Source: Algiphilus sp965216485 (lineage in GTDB: Bacteria > Pseudomonadota > Gammaproteobacteria > Nevskiales > Nevskiaceae). From it: a stretch of DNA of 64,000 bases. Shown here piece after piece: positions 60,520 through 64,000 of this stretch (the stretch's first letter is position 1; the number at the start of each line of letters is the position of its first letter). Both the position numbers and the translations under genes were made by a program. Below the pieces are notes generated by a model. That model worked only from the letters and a program-made list of their open reading frames with translations, made no database searches and had not been told where the DNA came from. Location of the stretch: contig NZ_OZ244162.1 in assembly GCF_965216485.1 (NCBI RefSeq), forward strand, positions 372,001-436,000, written 5' to 3'.

Positions 60520-61956
60520 TCAGAGATACGACGAAAACAACCAGAAAAAGGCATCCCTCAACCGCACCGGCAATGGCCGCGCCCTCAGCGCGGAAGCCTG
60601 AATTTCATGCCCCCTACGCTCGACCGCGTGAAAGCGCTCCACCAGTTGCGCGGCCAGGGCCGGATCATAGGCTTCCACAGCGAGTTCGAAATTGAGGCGC
60701 AGGCTGCGCGGATCGATATTCGCGGTACCGAGCTGGACATAGTGCTCGTCCACCACAAACAGCTTGCTGTGCGCAAAGGGGGGCGGCTGTTGTATGACAC
60801 GAACCCCGGAAGAAAGCAGGGGCTGCAACATGTTCTGGGTGGCCCAATCGACGAAGCGGAGGTTGCTGCGTGCGGGCAGAACGATCGTCACCTCGACGCC
60901 ACGCAGCGCGGCCGCCTGCAAGGCCGCGGTAAGTTCGGGCGAGGGCAGGAAATAGGGCGTCATGATCCGCACCGAGCGCTGGGCCACCCCCACGGCGGCC
61001 AGAATCATGAAGGCCAGCTTGTCGAGGTCGTCGTCGGGCCCGTCGGTGATCAGACGGGCGATGGCGCCATTGGGCTCGGCGGCGGGAACGTTGTGCAGCA
61101 CCAGCGCTTCGCCGGCTGCCATGCGCCAGTCCTCGGCAAAAGCCCGTGCCAACTGATCCACCACCGGGCCGCGGATGCGGAAATGCACGTCGACGACCGG
61201 CTTGCGCACGGTGGCTTCGCTGACGATATGGTACTCGGCGATGTTGAGGCCGCCGGTGAAGGCCATTTCTCCATCGACCATCAGCAGCTTGCGGTGGTTG
61301 CGCAGATTGATGTGCAGCATGGGCGGGATCAATCGCGGTGGCAGAAAGCGCACCGCGCGGACGCCATGCCGACGGAGCCAGAACACCGGAAAGCTCAGCC
61401 CATAGACCGCGCCGATGCCGTCCACCAGCACGCGCACGGTCACGCCTCGCTGAACCGCCTCGGCCAGCGCGCGCATGAAGCGCTTGCCGGTGGCGTCATT
61501 GCGGAAAATGTAGCTCGCCAGCCAGACGGAGTGCTTGGCATTGGCAATGGCTTCCAGCATCGCCGGGTAGGCCTGCTCGCCGTTGAACAGCGCCTCGATC
61601 CGGTTCCCCGAGAGTGCAGGGCGGCCGGTCAGTACGTCACCAGTTGCCGACAACGCCTGAAAGCTATCGGGTATGGGCGGCAGGGATCGCGGGTGGCCCC
61701 GCGCACCGGGAACAGCCGGCACATCCAGCAGCGAACGCGCGCGGCGCCGGACACGGTTGATGCCGAACAGGTAGTACAGCAAGGCGCCTGCGAGTGGGAA
61801 CAACAGGCAGACGGCGATCCAGCCCCAGGCGGCCCGAGGGTCGCGCGCATTGAGCAGGGCGTGTCCGCCGGCCCAGAAGGCCGCCAGCGGATAGCCCGCG
61901 GCGGCGACGTAGGTCAAAGCCGAAAGCAGTTGCGCGCTATCGATGGGGGCGATCAA
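60520..61956 (-). CDS. cls: Cardiolipin synthase
   Basis: 478 aa. It joins two phosphatidylglycerols into cardiolipin. N-terminal helices LLSALTYVAAAGYPLAAFWA and GWIAVCLLFPLAGALLYYLFG, then two phospholipase-D motifs: HRKLLMVDGEMAFTGGLN and HSKLFVVDEHYVQLGTANID (HxK...D). The start is uncertain; TTG 61956 has GGAAG upstream and overlaps the previous gene by 20 bases. The C-terminus ends in the repeat-rich region. Confidence 0.92.
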   Translation of the reverse strand: MIAPIDSAQLLSALTYVAAAGYPLAAFWAGGHALLNARDPRAAWGWIAVCLLFPLAGALLYYLFGINRVRRRARSLLDVPAVPGARGHPRSLPPIPDSFQALSATGDVLTGRPALSGNRIEALFNGEQAYPAMLEAIANAKHSVWLASYIFRNDATGKRFMRALAEAVQRGVTVRVLVDGIGAVYGLSFPVFWLRRHGVRAVRFLPPRLIPPMLHINLRNHRKLLMVDGEMAFTGGLNIAEYHIVSEATVRKPVVDVHFRIRGPVVDQLARAFAEDWRMAAGEALVLHNVPAAEPNGAIARLITDGPDDDLDKLAFMILAAVGVAQRSVRIMTPYFLPSPELTAALQAAALRGVEVTIVLPARSNLRFVDWATQNMLQPLLSSGVRVIQQPPPFAHSKLFVVDEHYVQLGTANIDPRSLRLNFELAVEAYDPALAAQLVERFHAVERRGHEIQASALRARPLPVRLRDAFFWLFSSYL

Positions 61957-62704
61957 GGACTTCCACGTCAACAGCCAATGGCATGTGATCGGAGAGGTGG
62001 ATCGGCAGCGCGGCCACGCGCCGCGCCTGCAAGCCCGGTCCAAGCAACACCTGATCCAGCGCGCGCCGGGGCCGCCAGCTTGGATAGGTTTTCGGCGCAT
62101 CCGGCACGGGGCGCAGCCCCTTCTCGTGCAGATCGGGATGATGCCGCAGAAATTCGTTGCCGCTGTTCAGATCGCCCAGCATGACGACGCGCTCTCCTGC
62201 CCCGGCCATGCCCGCAATGTAGCGCAACTGCTTGCGCCGGTCCTCTCCGCCGAGGGAGAGATGTGCCGCCAGAATGGTGAGACCACCCAGCTCTTCGCCG
62301 TAGCGCAGGCGCATGGCGGCGCGGCCCGGAATGCGCGAGGGCAGGCTGTGCGCCTGCTGCTCGATCGGTGCGGCACGGGACATCCAGCCATGGCAATGGC
62401 GGGCCACCGGATGCAGATCACGGGTGACGATGAATCCGCAATGGTCGAAGCCAGCCGCGCGGGCCAGAAACTCGATCTGGTTGCGACTACGGGTACGCAG
62501 GCTGCCGGCATCGGCTTCCTGAATGGCGACGAAGTCGAAGCCGGACAGCATTTCCGCAATGCGCTCAAGGTTGCTGTGCTGATCCTTCGATGGCCATAGG
62601 TGGCGCCAGGCACCACTGACCATGTGTCCATAATCGCGGGTGTGCAGGCCAACCTGGATGTTGTAGGTCAGCAGGCGATACGGCGGCGATTGCGATTCTG
62701 CCAT
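61937..62704 (-). CDS. Endonuclease/exonuclease/phosphatase-family protein
   Basis: 255 aa, EEP fold. LLTYNIQVGLHTRDYG at the start, VAIQEADAG with catalytic Glu, ILAAHLSLGGEDRRKQL, VVMLGDLNSG and a late HLSDHMPLAVDV match metal-dependent phosphodiesterases. It overlaps cls by 20 bases, a pairing repeated in many proteobacteria, so it may act on lipid or phosphodiester substrates, but this is not proven. Confidence 0.88.
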   Translation of the reverse strand: MAESQSPPYRLLTYNIQVGLHTRDYGHMVSGAWRHLWPSKDQHSNLERIAEMLSGFDFVAIQEADAGSLRTRSRNQIEFLARAAGFDHCGFIVTRDLHPVARHCHGWMSRAAPIEQQAHSLPSRIPGRAAMRLRYGEELGGLTILAAHLSLGGEDRRKQLRYIAGMAGAGERVVMLGDLNSGNEFLRHHPDLHEKGLRPVPDAPKTYPSWRPRRALDQVLLGPGLQARRVAALPIHLSDHMPLAVDVEVLDRPHR

Positions 62705-62840
62705 CGCTGGATTGTAAGGGCTGTGCCTTCGCCAGCGTGCAGCTGGTCAGCACGGTCGCGGCGCCACGCCCGTCGAGCGCAGCACTCTTGTAGTGTCCCG
62801 AGCGTCGTTGCGGCAACCGCCGGCAGCAGGCCGCCAACCG

Positions 62841-64000
62841 TCAGGCGGCGGCCTGCTCCAGGCTGGCGCGGGTATCGGCATCAATGCTGCGCACCATGGC
62901 GGGCACATCCAGAATCAGTGCGACTTCCCCGGTACCGAGAATGGTGGCACCACCGATGCCTGGAACGCCGGCGAAAAGACGCCCGAGCGGCTTGATGACG
63001 GTCTGTGATTCACCGAGCAACCGATCCACCACCAACCCGACATAGCGGTCGCCCACCTGTGCCACCACCATGTTGGGTCGCTTGTTGTCACTGTCGGGAC
63101 GATTGAACCAACGCGAGAGGCGCACAAAGGGCAGAACGGCACCGCGCACATTGCAGATGCCGAAGCCACCGGAGTCGCTCTGCAACGTGGGTACCTCGAT
63201 GCATTCCCGGATCAGTTCGACCGGAATCACATACTTCTCGGTGCCGACGGTCACCAGGAAGCCATCGATGATGGCCAGCGTGAGTGGCAGGCGCAGGGTG
63301 AAGGTGCTGCCCTTGCCTACGGCCGAATTCAGCCCGACCGTGCCACGAACCTGCTTGAGGTTCTTGCGCACCACGTCGAGGCCAACGCCGCGACCGGAGA
63401 TATTGGTTACGGCACTGGCCGTCGAAAAGCCCGGTTCAAAAAGCATGTCCTGCAGCTGTTCATCCGGCACGGCCTGATCCTCATCGATGAGACCAAGGCT
63501 GAGGGCCTTCTTGCGGATCTTTTCGGGATTGACGCCACGACCATCATCCGAAATTTCAATGACGACGCTGCCGGAATCATAGTAGGCCTTCATCTTGATA
63601 CGGCCCATCGGATCCTTGCCCGCGGCTTCGCGATCTACTGGGGGCTCGATGCCATGATCGGCCGCATTGCGCACCAGATGAATCAAGGGATCGCTGATAC
63701 GCTCGATCAAGCTGCGGTCGATTTCGGTCTCGCCGCCTTCAAAGTCGATCGTGATGTTCTTGCCGAGATCATGGGAGATCTCGCGTACCACGCGGGTAAA
63801 CCGGCTGAAAATGGTTTCCAGCGGGACGGTACGCAGGGACAGGGAAGAGTCCCGCACATCCTCGACCAGCTGCTGAAATTGCTCATTGGCCTCGATCAGC
63901 GCTTCGTTACCGGTTTCATCGGCCAGCATGCGCGCCCCGGATCCGGCGATGACCAGTTCGCCGACGAGATTGATCAGATGATCCAGGCGGCGGGAATCGA
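62841..64000 (-). CDS. cheA: Chemotaxis histidine kinase CheA, C-terminal part
   Basis: At least 386 aa in the window; the frame continues beyond the right edge (first codons read DSRRLDHLINLVGELVIAGSG, the P3 dimerisation domain). It contains the ATPase N box HLVRNAADHG, G1 SDDGRGV and G2 GRGVGLDVVRKN, and a C-terminal CheW-like domain (GFGICNVRGAVLPFVRL, GLVVDRLLGESQTVIKPLG). The phosphorylated-His domain lies outside. It signals to CheY in chemotaxis or type IV pilus control. Confidence 0.95.
   Translation of the reverse strand, partial: DSRRLDHLINLVGELVIAGSGARMLADETGNEALIEANEQFQQLVEDVRDSSLSLRTVPLETIFSRFTRVVREISHDLGKNITIDFEGGETEIDRSLIERISDPLIHLVRNAADHGIEPPVDREAAGKDPMGRIKMKAYYDSGSVVIEISDDGRGVNPEKIRKKALSLGLIDEDQAVPDEQLQDMLFEPGFSTASAVTNISGRGVGLDVVRKNLKQVRGTVGLNSAVGKGSTFTLRLPLTLAIIDGFLVTVGTEKYVIPVELIRECIEVPTLQSDSGGFGICNVRGAVLPFVRLSRWFNRPDSDNKRPNMVVAQVGDRYVGLVVDRLLGESQTVIKPLGRLFAGVPGIGGATILGTGEVALILDVPAMVRSIDADTRASLEQAAA

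Noticed and set aside
60607..62184. Plus-strand open frame opposite cardiolipin synthase
   Set aside because: Antisense to two HKD motifs of cls; no domain or ribosome site.

Overview
The window is GC-rich, gene-dense chromosomal DNA from a free-living aerobic bacterium, most likely a gammaproteobacterium. Gene content (AlkB with rubredoxin and rubredoxin reductase, several PF10118 diiron hydrolases, a WS/DGAT wax-ester synthase, a PhaC-like polymerase, glycine-to-betaine methyltransferases) and a palindromic intergenic repeat of a style I associate with Xanthomonadales and Nevskiales suggest a halotolerant, hydrocarbon- or lipid-degrading member of the Nevskiales or a related group. That taxonomy is inference; no rRNA or tRNA gene is visible.

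Layout. 1-5.6 kb: end of pyruvate kinase, a glycerophosphodiester phosphodiesterase, polyphosphate kinase, and an overlapping amidoligase/glutamine-amidotransferase pair. 5.6-8.3 kb: alkane hydroxylation module (promoter and palindromic operator, alkB, terminator, rubredoxin, rubredoxin reductase). 8.3-16.9 kb: small membrane proteins, an FHA protein, a helical-toroid protein, an AraC regulator beside a PF10118 diiron protein, a Tat-type PhoD phosphatase and an MltB-like transglycosylase. 17-24.6 kb: a very large beta-helix/diheme-cytochrome lipoprotein, a second PF10118 protein, a styrene-oxide-isomerase-like membrane protein, a methyltransferase, NnrU and lipoproteins. 24.7-30.2 kb: P-loop kinase/RmuC, a cobalamin-binding protein coupled to a diguanylate cyclase, SlyD and a zinc-ribbon protein. 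30.2-41.7 kb: WS/DGAT, PtpB-like phosphatase, PhaC-like enzyme, CocE-like hydrolase, universal stress protein, a second PhoD-like protein, CHAD protein and a beta-lactamase-fold esterase.

41.7-48.0 kb: a LysR regulator divergent from a tight six-gene operon (acyl-CoA dehydrogenase, alpha/beta hydrolase, APH-like kinase, histidine phosphatase, SDR, SRPBCC), which looks like an acyl-CoA catabolic unit. 48.1-51 kb: a third PF10118 protein divergent from a MerR regulator broken by a one-base frameshift, then an SDR. 51.4-53.1 kb: glycine/sarcosine and sarcosine/dimethylglycine methyltransferases that make glycine betaine from glycine. 53.2-59.6 kb: AI-2E-type exporter, lipase-like hydrolase, thioesterase/alcohol dehydrogenase pair, a degenerate SDR with an apparent ATC start, MAPEG, TfoX-N and a DECR2-like dienoyl-CoA reductase. 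59.6-60.5 kb: a mosaic of palindromic direct and inverted repeats. 60.5-64 kb: cardiolipin synthase overlapping an endonuclease/exonuclease/phosphatase-family gene, and the C-terminal part of CheA running off the right edge.

Together the genes describe oxidation of alkanes and unusual acyl chains (AlkB system, alcohol dehydrogenase, acyl-CoA dehydrogenase, dienoyl-CoA reductase, thioesterase), storage of carbon and phosphate (wax esters, possibly PHA, polyphosphate with a CHAD protein) and osmoprotection by betaine.
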